The position numbers were made by a program, and so were the translations under genes. Below are positions 34,141-45,487 of a stretch of DNA of 64,000 bases, piece by piece; positions within the stretch are counted from its first letter, which is position 1; every line of letters begins with the position of its first letter. The stretch covers positions 1-64,000 of the forward strand of contig JBAJFG010000022.1 of the NCBI GenBank assembly GCA_037903475.1, read 5' to 3'. This stretch comes from Ancylostoma caninum. Taxonomy: Eukaryota; Nematoda; Chromadorea; Rhabditida; Ancylostomatidae. Under the pieces are notes generated by a model. That model was not told the origin of the DNA. It worked only from the letters and a program-made list of their open reading frames with translations, and did no database searches.

Positions 34141-34448
34141 TATATAAGCCGGTGGTTGAGCATCAGAGCTTAGTCGTATCTCCGCTGCGGTGGGGGCAAG
34201 ACGAGCCCCGCGAGACTCGTCAGGCCGGCTGAGGCCCGGGTAAAACCGTGGCCAGTGCAACAATCGGTCAAACGAGATGCGTGCTGTGCGGACGCATGCG
34301 GGTGCAGCGCGGATCTGGGAGCCTGGCACCGTGCGCCAAGCCTTGCCGCGGAAAGCTCGTACGCGTTCGGAACTATTTTTGGATGAGTTTGGGTAAGCAT
34401 CCACTTACCCAAGTCTACAGTAGCAACGCAGCCCTGCACCCAGATTGA
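34141..34448 (+). other. TATA box followed by a small cysteine-rich reading frame
   Basis: TATATAAG at 34141, with an E-box-like CACGTGACTCA at about 34117, precedes a frame (about 34242-34395) reading TRCVLCGRMRVQRGSGSLAP then CAKPCRGKLVRVRNYFWMSL, ending at a potential donor GGTAAGC. The C-x2-C..C-x3-C spacing could be a small zinc finger. It could be a first coding exon of an unrecognised gene or a retroelement leader; no partner exon was established. Confidence 0.25.
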
Positions 34449-35302
34449 GCTGCGATCCTAGCTTTGATTCATGCAAACCGGTTCATCGTCCCAAAACACA
34501 GCCTTTGCGGGACCAAAGCAGCTCGTGGGGCGACAAAATCAGCTTTCATCTCGCTGTGTAACTGCTGTTGAAACGTGTTCGGCCTGTGTTCGCCGTCCCA
34601 GAATCTCTGAGTATATAACTATTCGGAATAGAATTTTCAAAATTCGAGTAAATCTATCTAATGACTTATTTGGTTTTAACTATAAACAGCGCCTATGATA
34701 AAAAGCTGAGGAATAACAAATTAATTCTGTTGTTGCCACAAAATAAGATTATGCAAAATAAATTTTATGCACAATTGAAGAATGCAGGTGGTATAGGTAA
34801 GCTGCAACTGCTCTTGCGTCTCATTTATTGATTAAATTTATTTATCTACTTCAACACACTCCAAGCTACGCTTAAGGATCTGAAAGAAACTGAGGAATCT
34901 GTAACAGATCTCCAAACATGCTTGTTTTATTGCACATGGGACTATTTCCTTACGTTTAGGAAAGCGAGGTGATCGGCTTAGCTTAGGAATGCTAAGCTAG
35001 CAGAAAGGAAAAATGACTGGATAACACTGTACGGGTCTGCGTTGGAACAATGAGCGACGTTTCAAATGGTGTCGGATTTTTGAGGCTAGGGCACTGATGG
35101 AGCCCTGGGTCTTGGATAAAAGTCTCATGTTCAGAAGGTGCTGTGGATTTGAAATCGAACAGGTATGGAAGTTTCAGAAGTCAGATATCTGGAAGTCTCT
35201 TTCACATGTGCAGATGCGATATTGAGCTTGAAGACAGCACTCACGGAGATTGTGTAAGAGATTTTGTCATATTACAAGCTTATGGAATACATCTCTGAAG
35301 TT
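34449..35302. other. No gene recognised
   Basis: AT-rich sequence with no supported feature. Confidence 0.3.
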
Positions 35303-35581
35303 TGATGACGATACATTTGGCGAGAGGATGTGTTCGGCAATATATTTCACAGGATAAAATTTTGCATGGCAATACATTTTCCGGGAGAATGGGTCAAGAT
35401 TCTGTTTGGCAATCCAAAAGCGGGAGAATCTGTTGGCGATACATGTGTTTGGCAGTTGCCCGGTCTTTATCGGAAATACTTCGCAAATTGCGTAAACGAG
35501 TGCGTTTGGGCTGCGACTGCGATGTCTCTGGGCCCTCGATAGCACGTTCATTTCCTTCTTAGTTGGAGGCTCAGCCATCGA

Positions 35582-35640
35582 CGGTGTCGAATGGCTCAGC
35601 TAGTAAGGCAGCGGACTCCGACAACTGGGTATCATGGCAC
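35582..35640 (+). repeat. tRNA-like fragment
   Basis: AATGGCTCAGCTAGTAAGGCAGCGGACTCC resembles the D-arm/A-box and anticodon stem of a tRNA, but no B box follows. Probably a SINE or tRNA-derived relic. Confidence 0.25.
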
Positions 35641-35671
35641 GATACCTAATGATATCATGGCACGATACCTA

Positions 35672-35861
35672 CAGTAGACGTCAGTGGCGGTGGCCCATCC
35701 ACGGACTCGAGAAGGACGCAGCGCAACCGCGTCGCGTCCTTCTCGAGTCCGTGGATGGGCCACCGCCATTGACGTCCGCCTCGGAATAGCATTCCGGCGG
35801 CAGATAACACTGATCCTTCCTCTCGAGGCCGCGGATGGGCCTCCGTCATTGACGTCCACTG
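35672..35861. mobile_element. Foldback element family 4, copy 2 (nested)
   Basis: CAGTAGACGTCAGTGGCGGT at the left and GACGTCCACTG at the right, with CCCATCC.CGG.CTCGAGAAGG pairing at three places; the internal part is shortened relative to copies 1 and 3. Confidence 0.8.
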
Positions 35862-36780
35862 TAACAACATCGGAATTCTTGCGCGGTTGATAACAGTTTT
35901 GTTTGACGATATAATTGGCAAGGTTCGTGTGGCGATACAGTTGGAGAGGTTTTTTTGGCAAAACATTTGGCTGGACTTCTTGTTTGGCAATTCGTTTGAC
36001 GGACTTCGTTTGCCTAGGCAGTTGGCAAACCCGTCTGCCAGGTCGCCAAACGCAACCTCGCCAAATGTATCGCCATTGAAGATCGAAGATAGAACTGATA
36101 TCAAGCAATGATGTAAATAGCCCAAAACACGCGGGAAATGCACAATTGCGAGGCATGCTTTCCGTACGCTTGAATTTACACCCCCTTTGCATTCTTAGGT
36201 CCCATAGGGAGATCGTCACGAAAGCCAGATGTAATACCCACATCAGGCGCCTGTGATGCCCTTTGCGTTACTAAAGGAGTCATGGGAGCTTGCCGTGATT
36301 TCGACGCGAGGGTATACTGGCTATCCTCGTGTGAACCGGCTAGCCGGGTAACCAGGCATGAAGCTTTTCGTACAAGCTCACCCACCGAGACGAGCGATAG
36401 GGTTTCTTTGCAGGTGAGTCATGATGCTTCGCGTTCGTTGGACATCTGTGATGTGCTTGCAATGTGTTCCATTGTTGGCGGTTTTACTCGGAACCGAGAG
36501 ATTCGGCAGGCGCTATCTTTAACCTGGAGTCGCCCGCATCAAAAGGTCCTAGCTGTGGTTTCAGCTGCATTTTTTTTTTTGCAAGAAGATGACGATTTTT
36601 ATGTTTTGCTCTCTTGAGCCACAAGCATAGAATTGCGAATGTAACGGAAAAGCCGGTTGCTCGAGACACATACATACAAGTTACGAGAAATATGCGGGTA
36701 TACACTTACAATTCCTCCCGCAAATGCTGTATTCTAGGAGGTAAGGTCTTGCAGAAAAGGCTATTCAAAAGCACTAACAC

Positions 36781-39700
36781 TCTCTACAGGAAAGATCCAT
36801 ATTATCAACTATAGTAATATTCAGATGGCTTCTCAAATGTCGCTCCAAACTTTCAGAAATGCATAGATACTTGTTACGCGCGATCACTGGAAAACATTGA
36901 TTATTAAAGTATACGTAAGTATTTGAAAAAAAAGCGATTTACCATTTCTACAACCATCCCGTGTCTTAAACCAAAAGTTGCGGAGGAATTCAATATCTGT
37001 GAGCAACGTTCCGGTGATGATTAGACAACCTTCCACGTCACCACCGGAGGAAGGTATATCACCGATAGGATTTTGACTGAACACCTGCAAATAATAGCAA
37101 TGATGAAAGAGTGAGCAATCCCCCTCTTACATATTTTGGCGCATAGTATTCCTTGGTCGTTTCGCTCATCTTCTCTCAATACTTCTCCAGGCCCCCAGTC
37201 CCTCTCACACATATTAATTCGGTTATACAAGACTTATGGGATGTCATGTCTTGAATACTGTATCGTTTGGAGCCTTTACGTCCAAAAACAAACAAAAAAA
37301 AAAAGAGAATGCTCAGCAGATTTTCACAAGGATCCTGTTTCGTAAGGCATTTCTAGACGATAGTTATCTCAAAAGTCTCCCATCATATAAGGATCCTCTA
37401 AAAAACTGATGTTGAAACGGTTGCTGTATAGAAGAGTGGTTAATGGTTCAATGTTCTGCTTCCGGATACTGTGCAAAGGAACCGGACTGCAAGCTTACAA
37501 AGATTGAACCTTGCTTCCTACCTTTGGTAAGAATAGTACGTTTGTGCTTCATCACAATAAATTACGGGAGCATCAGTTCAATAATCGCCACAATACGCTG
37601 TTTTCTAGAACAACAATTTCGGCCTTTTCCGCATGATGTGGTGAGTTGCTGTGGCCCACAGAATTTTCGTAAACGCCTCAGCAAATTGAACATCACTGAT
37701 GTTTTGAAAATTCCCTATGTTTGGATCTGGCTTAGGTCAGAACCACTTGTAGGATCTCTCTTCAAACCATGGCTCGTACATGAAACGCAAACGTATGCTC
37801 GCAATGATACCTCTTTTTATGGTCGTTAAGTGGCATAATTCAGCGTTGCTGGAGCAGATGATGAACAAAATACACGGCATGACTACTGATTACAAATAAG
37901 CAACTCTTGAATATTGTCTGACATTTGCAAATGTCACCAAATTTACTTACTTTTAGCATTCTACTGCTCGCATAACACAGCAATCTCTTCCTAGCCAAAA
38001 ACACCTGCTCTTAAACGTTAGAACACATATTTGGCTTACACGGTAAGTCTGGCTCTTGGAGTGCTAGGGGTGAGAATACCTAGCAGAACCAACACCCAAG
38101 ATCACATTTCTCAAGGAACTATGTTTCGTGAGAAGTGACGCCTTCCGGCTTTCATTTACCAGTTCCAATTAGGACTTTAAAAACACATCTTTCATACTAA
38201 ATACTACTAACTACTACTACAGCTACTACTAGCTAGGGCCATGGTTGATGCTGCGTGGCAATCTTGACTTTGTCGTGCCAGGTCTAGTTCCACTAGTCGT
38301 TTATGAAATACTTTCATGCTGCGTATCAACTGTTTTTTCAACACTTTCACGTAACCTTTGCGTTTGAATTGAGTTGCCCATAACCCATGTTTTCTTGTGT
38401 TCGTTTATAACGAGTTCATTATTTTCCAAACGACTGTTTTCTCTCATTATCGCCTATTTGTGTTTTAACGTTCCTGTTCCGTCTTATCCGTCACTTCTAG
38501 CTCACATCTTGGCGTGCCCTAGAGGTGCATTTGTATAAATAATTAAGTAAATGAATAAATATTTCTCCTTACACCTACGCTACATATTGACTGCTTCGTG
38601 CAACAGAATAAAACCTACGATGTCTCCGTAATAAGCGTCGCAATTCAACTGAGCCATGTCTCTTACATATCCAGGCGACGAACATTCTGAAAAAGAGAGA
38701 TTGGCCGCAAATTAAACAGTTGCGCCGTGCATATAGTCATGGAAATATCCTTTACACGCAGTGATAGGGCCTTTTGTGTGTTTGTAATGTGTTTTTTGTA
38801 TTGTGATTATATTAATTTTTCCAGTGTTTGGTGTTATTTCTACCACTTTATATTTTCGTGCAGTGTCCACCGTGATTGTGTCTACTCACTTCTTGATGTA
38901 TCAGTACTGACAACTAATCGAGTGACTTTGAATGCAAGAGCCCACTCTGATAACTGTGCAGCATGTACGCAGCCCGAACGGCGTAATGGTTAGAGTAGGA
39001 ATCTTAGAGGCAACGGTTTCCAGTTGCTGCCATCCTCCCCTCAATTGATTGAAGGGTCGAAAGCTTGAGCAGCAATCGAAGGGAGGATGGCAGCAACTGG
39101 GAACCGTTGCTGCTAGAGTTTTTACTCGAATCATTACGCCGTTCGAGCTGCGTTCGCGCTGCAAGGTTATTAGAGCACCTAGTTTTTCAATGATATCAAC
39201 AGATTCTTGACCTCCTTGCCATGCTAATGTACAGGAAAAGTCACAGAAGTTACCAAGACCATTTTTTGATAGAATCAAAGTACCCCCTCTTTGGAGCAGG
39301 GTGGGATATCGCTACAAGCCGTGCTGGCTGTCCGCCACAGCAGGAATGTCGACTGAACACGTCTAAGCCTGATGAGATCAACGGTGATACGCGTCTTTGC
39401 ACGTAAATTCGCTCCAGCAAACTGGTACGGACCCGTCTCGAAAAACCTGTTTGCAGACCATTTCGGGACGTTTCAATTACACTGCCGGAATCAGCGCATC
39501 GAGAAGGTTCGGATTGTTTTCTGTTAATATTTCAAACAGAATATGAGCTGGGCCTCTGCCTTTAACATGCGCCCAATCACCATAAAAACGCCACCAAACG
39601 AAACCTAGCTCACCTCCCTCTGTTGGTACGATGAATCTGTAAGACTTGAAAACTGCTGCAATTTCCTGGATATTTTCAGACTCTAGTTTACGATTACCAC

Positions 39701-40435
39701 GAATAATGGCCATGTATGGCTGTTTAGTATTTGGGTGACTGTCAAAAAATTTCACATCTTTGTTGAACTCGATCGACGTCAACTCCGGATTACCAATAAC
39801 TGTCAAGGCAGGACCTAAACTGAGCTGTGTTTTGCCAAGGTGTGGAACGAATACTGTCATTGTTAACCGAATTTTTCATCCTGATGTGATTACCTGTATT
39901 ACAGCTATACCAGCGTCGAAGATTTGGAAATCTTATTCGCTTAAACATTGTATTCCGTACTTCAATACACATTGCGATCTGAAAGGAGCATCAGATAAAG
40001 AGTATTGTTGCTAAGGAAGAATTATACCAAACCTCAACGACACTTTCAAATAAATCGTTAAATTCTGTCTCAGTGAGCATCGCTGCATCAAAAACGAAGT
40101 CATTTGGTGCTCGGCCAAACTTGCTCAGTCCATAACAGAACTTTGCCTTTAAAACAAAACCTTTGGAAGTCATCTTTGGAAAACCAAGTGCGAACTGTGT
40201 TTCGACTTCTGCAAAGCATAAGTAAGAAAATGTAAAGTACTATGGCACATTAGGATTTTACTGTATGCATAATCGTGAACAGAAGTCTTGTACCAATTCC
40301 TTCACTGTAGCTTCTAGAGCTAAATATCCGCACCAGTTACACCTTGCTCTATTTTAGTGGCTAACTCTCCGAAGGAAATTTCTTTTTCCTTACGGGAACA
40401 CTGAAAATTGGGAACTTGACGATGTTCACAACCGC
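36781..40435 (-). CDS. Receptor L-domain protein (insulin/EGF-receptor L-like), partial
   Basis: Seven minus-strand exons join in frame: 40435-40343, 40208-40033, 39978-39894, 39853-39614, 38686-38619, 37084-36943, 36886-36781. Visible protein: a cysteine segment (GCEHRQVPNFQCSRK), an L-domain part with ALTVIGNPELTSIEF and a repeated IRGNRKLESENI-like strand pattern, a linker ECSSPGYVRDMAQLNCDAYY, then a second L-domain (GCLIITGTLLTDIEFLRNFW) followed by VIARNKYLCISESLERHL. Receptor L domains are right-handed beta-helical ligand-binding modules; nematodes have an expanded family (irld in C. elegans). Intron 3 is only 40 nt. The 5' end is not found. 3' of 36781, a minus-strand segment near 36690-36600 (GFSVTFAILCLWLKRAKHKN) looks like a membrane segment with stop-transfer charges, and an open tail ends at about 36176, but I could not join these reliably. 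Confidence 0.7.
37130..37835 (+). mobile_element. CR1-type reverse transcriptase 3' fragment in an intron
   Basis: Plus-strand remnants in shifting frames: LYKTYGMSCLEYCIVWSLYV (about 37230-37290), KKLMLKRLLYRRVVNGSMFCF (about 37395-37460), and FRPFPHDVVSCC..NFRKRLSKLN (about 37615-37690). These match the C-terminal YVRPxLEYCxxVWSP and VVxxWNSLPxxV blocks of CR1-like elements. It lies between exons 5 and 6 of the receptor L-domain gene on the opposite strand. Confidence 0.7.
38966..39154. mobile_element. Foldback element with tRNA-like arms
   Basis: ACGCAGCCCGAACGGCGTAA at the left pairs with TTACGCCGTTCGAGCTGCGT at the right; inner parts CAGTTGCTGCCATCCTCCC and GGGAGGATGGCAGCAACTG also pair. 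Each arm contains GGCGTAATGGTTAGAGTAGG and CAACGGTTTCCAGTTGC, loosely like tRNA A and B boxes. In intron 4 of the receptor L-domain gene. Confidence 0.7.
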
Positions 40436-41195
40436 CTAACAGGAAGAGTTCACGAATGAAGTCGCAACCTGAGCCGAATAGTCCAATATAGCCTCGTGGA
40501 TGGTAAGGATTCAAAAAGATTAGCTGACATTTGCATAGCTTCCAGCAACCAAATCCTATTAATCAGTGGGGCAGCGCTCCAATTGTACTATGCTGCACTC
40601 TCACTCCTACTCCCAGATCAACACTGGTCCAAATTATAGTCCTGCTCTAGCAAAAGATTTGCAGTTGTATTGGGTTCCCCAGCTGTTTGGAACAGCGCAA
40701 ATACCCCAGATGAGCACATTCGATCCAGCTAACAAAGCAAGTGGTGCATTCTGACCTGAAGAGGGCATGGATGCTTTCGACAGATCACGCACATTCCACC
40801 TTGTTTGACGCGTAGATGTTCAGCTGCCTGGCATGCGAAAACGGCTCTAGAAATTATGTGGACGAGTGTAGAACTTATGCGTTCAAGCAGCGCATTATTC
40901 CTTTTTTAATGTTGGGAATGTCTTCAGTTTCTACTCCAGCGTCCCTCGTGAGCGGTCGGGCTCTCAGCCGCGCTCAACCTACCACACCGAGGAGGAAGGC
41001 TGCGGGTATAGGGCATTCGGAAAGGAGTCGGTACTGGTGCATTCACGGACTGGTGCGATAGTGCACTATCAAGCATGCTTGATATTGATTGGAAGTGGCC
41101 GCGTATCAGTCCATGACCCTTCCACCAATACCGACTGCCGGTTGAATGGATTATATACTGCTCGAGAGTATAACATCTGGCATCGCCGAAGATTG
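40436..41195. other. No gene recognised
   Basis: Expected to hold 5' exons or promoter of the minus-strand receptor L-domain gene, but I could not identify them. An alternative upstream acceptor (GGCTCAG at about 40475) would extend the first exon in frame with CDFIRELFLLGG. Confidence 0.3.
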
Positions 41196-41298
41196 GCGAC
41201 TTCATTTTTGATACGTATTGATTGTGGGCGGGTAGCAACGTTCAGCCGCCAACATCGGACCGCCCACAATCGATGTGTATTAAAAATGAAGTCGCCAT
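41196..41298. mobile_element. Near-perfect hairpin element
   Basis: TGGCGACTTCATTTTTGATA then CGTATTGATTGTGGGCGGG pairs with CCGCCCACAATCGATGTGTA and TTAAAAATGAAGTCGCCA. The TCGCCAACATTGG-type words and the nearby palindrome CTCCTCGAGGAGTATA (about 41313) link it to the long-TIR element at 19011-21340. Confidence 0.8.
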
Positions 41299-41828
41299 GG
41301 CGATGACGCTATGCTCCTCGAGGAGTATACCCACAGCCGAAGAAGCCCGGTCCAACACGCCGTTGGCTGGCATGGACCGTATGCCATGAAGAATGGATCG
41401 GTTGTGATTGTGCAAGATCGCATGAGGGATCGAGCCGCAGCTCATTGGATCCCACATGAAAGAAGGACGTGGCTAGGAGATAGACAGATCTGCTCAATCT
41501 CGCCGGTTCTTCAAGATTCTTCTCACGAAAAGCTATGAACACATCACTTCTCCGTGCGACAAAGAATAAATATTTGCAAATTGTAGAAAAAAAGTTTTCA
41601 GTGCAAGATTGGCATTCTTAGGATGGTTCAAAATGTCTGTAAAGTGGTGTAATAGTGAAAATTTGTGCAATTTCCGTAAATAACCCGACTCGCCAGGTGG
41701 CGTGTTTTGTGAGATTTTTCTGAAATTGACGGATCTCTCGAGCAGACCAGTCGACATAAAAAACAGAAATGGTTACGATTGTTATATCAACAGCTGGTGA
41801 CGAATTGCTTGACCAAAATATATGAATC

Positions 41829-42244
41829 GGGTAAAATGGAGTGGAGGGGGGGGGCACTTGGTATAGGTAGATAATATGACCTGTCCTACACGTTCTGACT
41901 TGTTTGCATTTCAAGTAACTGGGCGAAAAGGGAGTTGGGGGAGCCACCCTATAAAAGGTCATAAGCTTCACCTTGTAAGCCTAAGTAAAAGCACTAGCCT
42001 AAGCCTAAGCCTAAGCCAAGGCTAAGCCTAAGCCTAATCCTATGCTTAAGCATGCGTTTAAGCCTAAGCCTAAGGCTTAGGCTTCAGAGGAGTGGCCCCC
42101 CAACTCCCATTTCACCAGTAACTGCTGTTCGTTAGGAGAGCTAACAAGTCAAAGCGTTCTGGACGTGTCAACTAACAAGTCAGAACGTGCAGGACAGGTC
42201 ATATTATCGACTTATACCAAGTGCCCCCCAACTCCATTTTACCC
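41829..42244. mobile_element. Foldback element with a telomere-like core
   Basis: GGGTAAAATGGAGTGGAGGG..GGCACTTGGTATAGGTAGATAATATGACC at the left pairs with GGTCATATTATCGACTTATACC..GGGTAAAATGGAGT complement at the right; a second inner pair is GGGAGTTGGGGG / CCCCCCAACTCCC. The core between them is made of TTAGGC units. Confidence 0.85.
41986..42084. repeat. Interstitial nematode telomere-like repeat (TTAGGC)n
   Basis: Around twelve GCCTAA units and variants, ending in an inverted TTAGGC unit (CCTAAGGCTTAGGC). TTAGGC is the nematode telomere repeat. Placed exactly in the loop of the foldback element at 41829-42244. Confidence 0.9.
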
Positions 42245-44003
42245 TATGAGTCACTTGAAGTCTATAGAAAACCAGTCGATGCCTCTGGTACTTACTTCAT
42301 GAGCGCAACTTGTACGGAATGCGTGCGTTCGCTGCGCTCGCGACTACATGATGAGACTGAAGCATGAGCCAAGATGCGTCTCTGACGCAACTCAACCGCA
42401 GTTGAGACGTATACGTTTACGCCGTCGCAGGATATTCGACTGCGGCCGGTCATACTCGCACTACGACAGTTTATACTAGTCAGACGCATGCATCCAATTG
42501 CAAAGGATTTTCCATGAACACCAGTCAATCGTTAACGCGCGTGTAGTTCACGCATGCGCGTCAAACTATTCGTGATGTAGATACTGGGATGGCCGGCCTT
42601 CACGGAATTTTTTTTTTTTTTTGCAAATGAATGACGCACTCTGAGATATGACATATGACGAATGGCGCACGCATCTCTGGCATAAATTGTCCTATACAGC
42701 GGAGTCTCAGCCGTGCACAGCTTGTTATTCTTTTGATTAGTACTACCTCGCTAACGGGGAACAGACGTTGCGAAGCGATGTCAGTGAAAGAGCCAGAACT
42801 GGGCCGAAACTATCGCAACTACACTTGCTGACTGTAGGGATCCCAAATAGCTTTTTCTGGACAAAAATAAGACTCACTACTTGTGCCGCATTCATGTAAG
42901 ATGGTAAATCTTCGCATGCTGTAATTCGTAGGGAAGGAATCTACGCTATTCAGTGAACAAATCTGTTCTTGAATGTCGCAATCAACGCACCATCACCACT
43001 TCTGCCCAGTGCAGCATCTGGCACGGTAATAAGAAATGTGAACAGAAGAGCCCAGCGCATTCGGCAATCACTACAGAAAGTAAATGAAACCTACCCATTT
43101 CGAAGAAGTGGTAAACAATAAGAGGAATCAATTATTCGTAATCACCGTGTTGAGATTATTCCCAGACTTCGCCAGCAATCATGGCGATCGCCACTACAGT
43201 CGGTTGTCGTCGCGATCGCCACGACCGCCGGCGATTGCCACATGAATAAAGTGAATGGGGAGACCCCAGAAGTAAGACGAATGATAATAAATGGGGCATA
43301 ACGATCGATAGGCATCGTTCCCACTGTCGCTATCACTCACATCGCCAGTTCACCTTGGGCATCTTCGAGAGTACGGGCGATGAGCTCCGTTTGGCAGCGA
43401 TTCATAGCGATGTAACAACGCAATCGATACGTATCATTTCCACGACCCTTATCTGTTACATAGCCGGTTCAGCGTCAGTTGCGCATCAGACTCACGCATC
43501 CATTTGTGAAGGATTCCCCTTAAAGACCGGCCAACGCGGCATGCAAATCCTCAATGAAGAGAACACTCGGCTACTGCGACGCCGTAAATGCGTGAGTCTG
43601 GGCTGCGACTGGGACCTATTTTTCATCATATAGATGCACGCGCTTCAGTCGCACACATCCAGTATCGCCCTTCAGATAATGCTCATATCAGGCTGCTATC
43701 TAAATATTCTGGGCCGTATCCAATACATTTTAAAGTTATTCATGCTTACGACGCGTCAAAGTCTACGCGCCGATACACAGTGCAAAGGAGGGAGGTAGGA
43801 GAGAAATCCTGGCAGGCCAGCAATGTTCCTGATTTTGCCGTTGCGGCTACCACGCGTACAAACCGCGTTTCCATTTTCGCTGCTTTGGAGCGGCGCGGAA
43901 ACTTTGACGCACCGTAAGCATGAACAACTTCTTTATCCAGTCGGATAAACGCGCTCTAGCGGACATGTTGGTGTGTTTCAGTGAATCTGCTATCCAATAA
44001 AAA
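42245..44003. other. No gene recognised; diffuse repeats
   Basis: Contains a T run (42608-42623). 42290-42540 and 43480-43660 share ACGCATCC, GTGAAGGATT and GGGCTGCGACTG-like words with each other and with 44300-44560 and 35440-35540, so a diffuse repeat family is likely. 43170-43230 is rich in GGCGATCGCC palindromes. Confidence 0.35.
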
Positions 44004-44148
44004 TACAGTCTGCCCGAAACGACGAGTCCGGCCGCGCACGCGGGGATCGAGGACGTTGACGACGTGGCAGCTAACAGCATACGTCCCAGCAGCGCCGCCC
44101 CTCGATCCCCGCGTGCGTGGGCGGACTCGTCGTTTCGGACGGACTGTA
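44004..44148. mobile_element. Foldback element family 1, copy 3 (short)
   Basis: TACAGTCTGCCCGAAACGAC pairs with GTCGTTTCGGACGGACTGTA; GGGGATCGAGG and CCTCGATCCCC also pair. It is a 145-bp version of the element at 15652-15885, sharing GACGTGGCAGCTAACA in the loop. Confidence 0.88.
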
Positions 44149-45251
44149 TATTGGACAGCAGAGTGAATAAAAATCAGTGAAAAAGGGTATAACGCTGTGT
44201 TTTTCTTCCCACGGTCAAATATATCGCACCTGATCTTTTAAACTGAAGGAAGGATTGAAGGATTTTCAGTTACAAGACAATTTGTACTATTCGCAGTTAC
44301 AAGACAGTTTGTATTATTTACATAGATGCGTGCGTTCGACGCGCGTGCGTCTATATAATGATGGATAGGCCCGCTAGAAACACTGACGCAGCTCAGACGC
44401 ATCGCAGCTATTAATGGCTTCTGCGAGATATTTTTATGCTGAAAGTTCACGCTGCGTTCACCGGTCTTCATGGAAAATTCTCCGCGAGAGGAGTAGAGCA
44501 TCTGACGCACGACTGACCACGCGTTTAGTATGAATTTTGCACATAGAGCTCCCCACGCGAGAGCCAACATCTCCCAGCCGTACTCAGGTTCTATGAAGGA
44601 AGGGCCTAGAATCTGCAAACGGTATTGTGTAGTTGGCATGATCGGATAAAATCACCTTTGGATTGAGCAGTGGTTGCGGCTGGCGCACTCGAATGCTTCC
44701 GTGTGTTGAAGAAGGGGTAGGGAGGTGGGGGAATGATACGAAGGCTAAATATCTTTTACCACTGAACTACCTCGAGAATACTTCAGTGGTCAAGGCTCAC
44801 CCGATCTTGCATCACCACCTATATGGCCAGATGAGAAGGGAAACACGAGAAATAACATGAGAGTGAAGGCGGCGATGTTAATGAAATGTGTGGATGCGCA
44901 GACAATCAAAGCGCCACACTGCATGTGGTGTAGCGCATGCGAGCGGGGCTCGATTACTGAAGTCTCCCACACACACTGAAGCCGCCGTTCGATTGCCAGA
45001 CGTAAACTGCCAGGTCTTATCTTGTAAGGTTCATGCTTCAACGTGAATTACTGATGTCAACAAGTACGGCCTGGTAATAAAACAGGTCCTTACCTGTCAA
45101 GTACGGTAGAGTTATGAACCTACCCGAATAGGTCATACTACTGCTTACTCGACGACTCGACGTCTGGTTGCTCCGATGATACAAAGAAAATGGCGTATCT
45201 ACAGCAGTATGCATCATCTGCTATACATGGAAACGGTACTGTTTTCTCCTA
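44149..45251. other. No gene recognised
   Basis: See the diffuse repeat noted for 42245-44003; a CACTGAA/TTCAGTG short hairpin lies at about 44759-44792. Nothing coding. Confidence 0.3.
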
Positions 45252-45487
45252 CTAGGTTGCTTGAAAGTATTGCACCAAAGTTCAGTTTTCGATCCAGAAT
45301 CTCTTGGTCTTGAATTTTAAACACACTGGCATGAGAATGTGGTAAATGTCTGGTAATTTTGAATGTCCCACTACTTCTCAGCTATTGTATAAAAACCGGC
45401 AGACCACGTCCCATCCCTGGACAGTAAAGTTATGATTGTTTGAAGAAAGTGTAGAATTTGGTGCAGGACTTTTGGACCAACCTAATA
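45252..45487. mobile_element. Mariner-derived MITE
   Basis: The reverse complement of the right end reads TTAGGTTGGTCCAAAAGTCC then TGCACCAAATTC; the left end reads CTAGGTTGCTTGAAAGTATT then GCACCAAAGTTC. TTAGGTTGGTCCAAAAGT is a typical mariner terminus. At about 235 bp there is no room for transposase. A different mariner group from the TTAGGTGCGTGC elements. Confidence 0.7.

Larger units (their letters stand above)
35303..36077. mobile_element. Foldback element with many TTTGGCGA/TTTGGCAA words
   Basis: GATGACGATACATTTGGCGA at the left end pairs with TCGCCAAATGTATCGCCATT at the right. TTTGGC(G/A)A-like words recur at irregular spacing through both flanks (35318-35460 and 35900-36070), a subterminal-repeat arrangement. 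A family 4 foldback element is nested at 35672-35861. Confidence 0.75.

Noticed and set aside
35582..35640. Functional tRNA gene
   Set aside because: Only the first half resembles a tRNA; no T-arm, B box or acceptor stem closing.
37443..37829. 128-codon plus-strand frame as a novel gene
   Set aside because: Parts in several frames match the C-terminal blocks of CR1-type reverse transcriptase, so it is a retroelement relic.
41986..42084. Chromosome end or scaffold telomere
   Set aside because: Short, degenerate and flanked on both sides by paired foldback arms and unique sequence, so interstitial.
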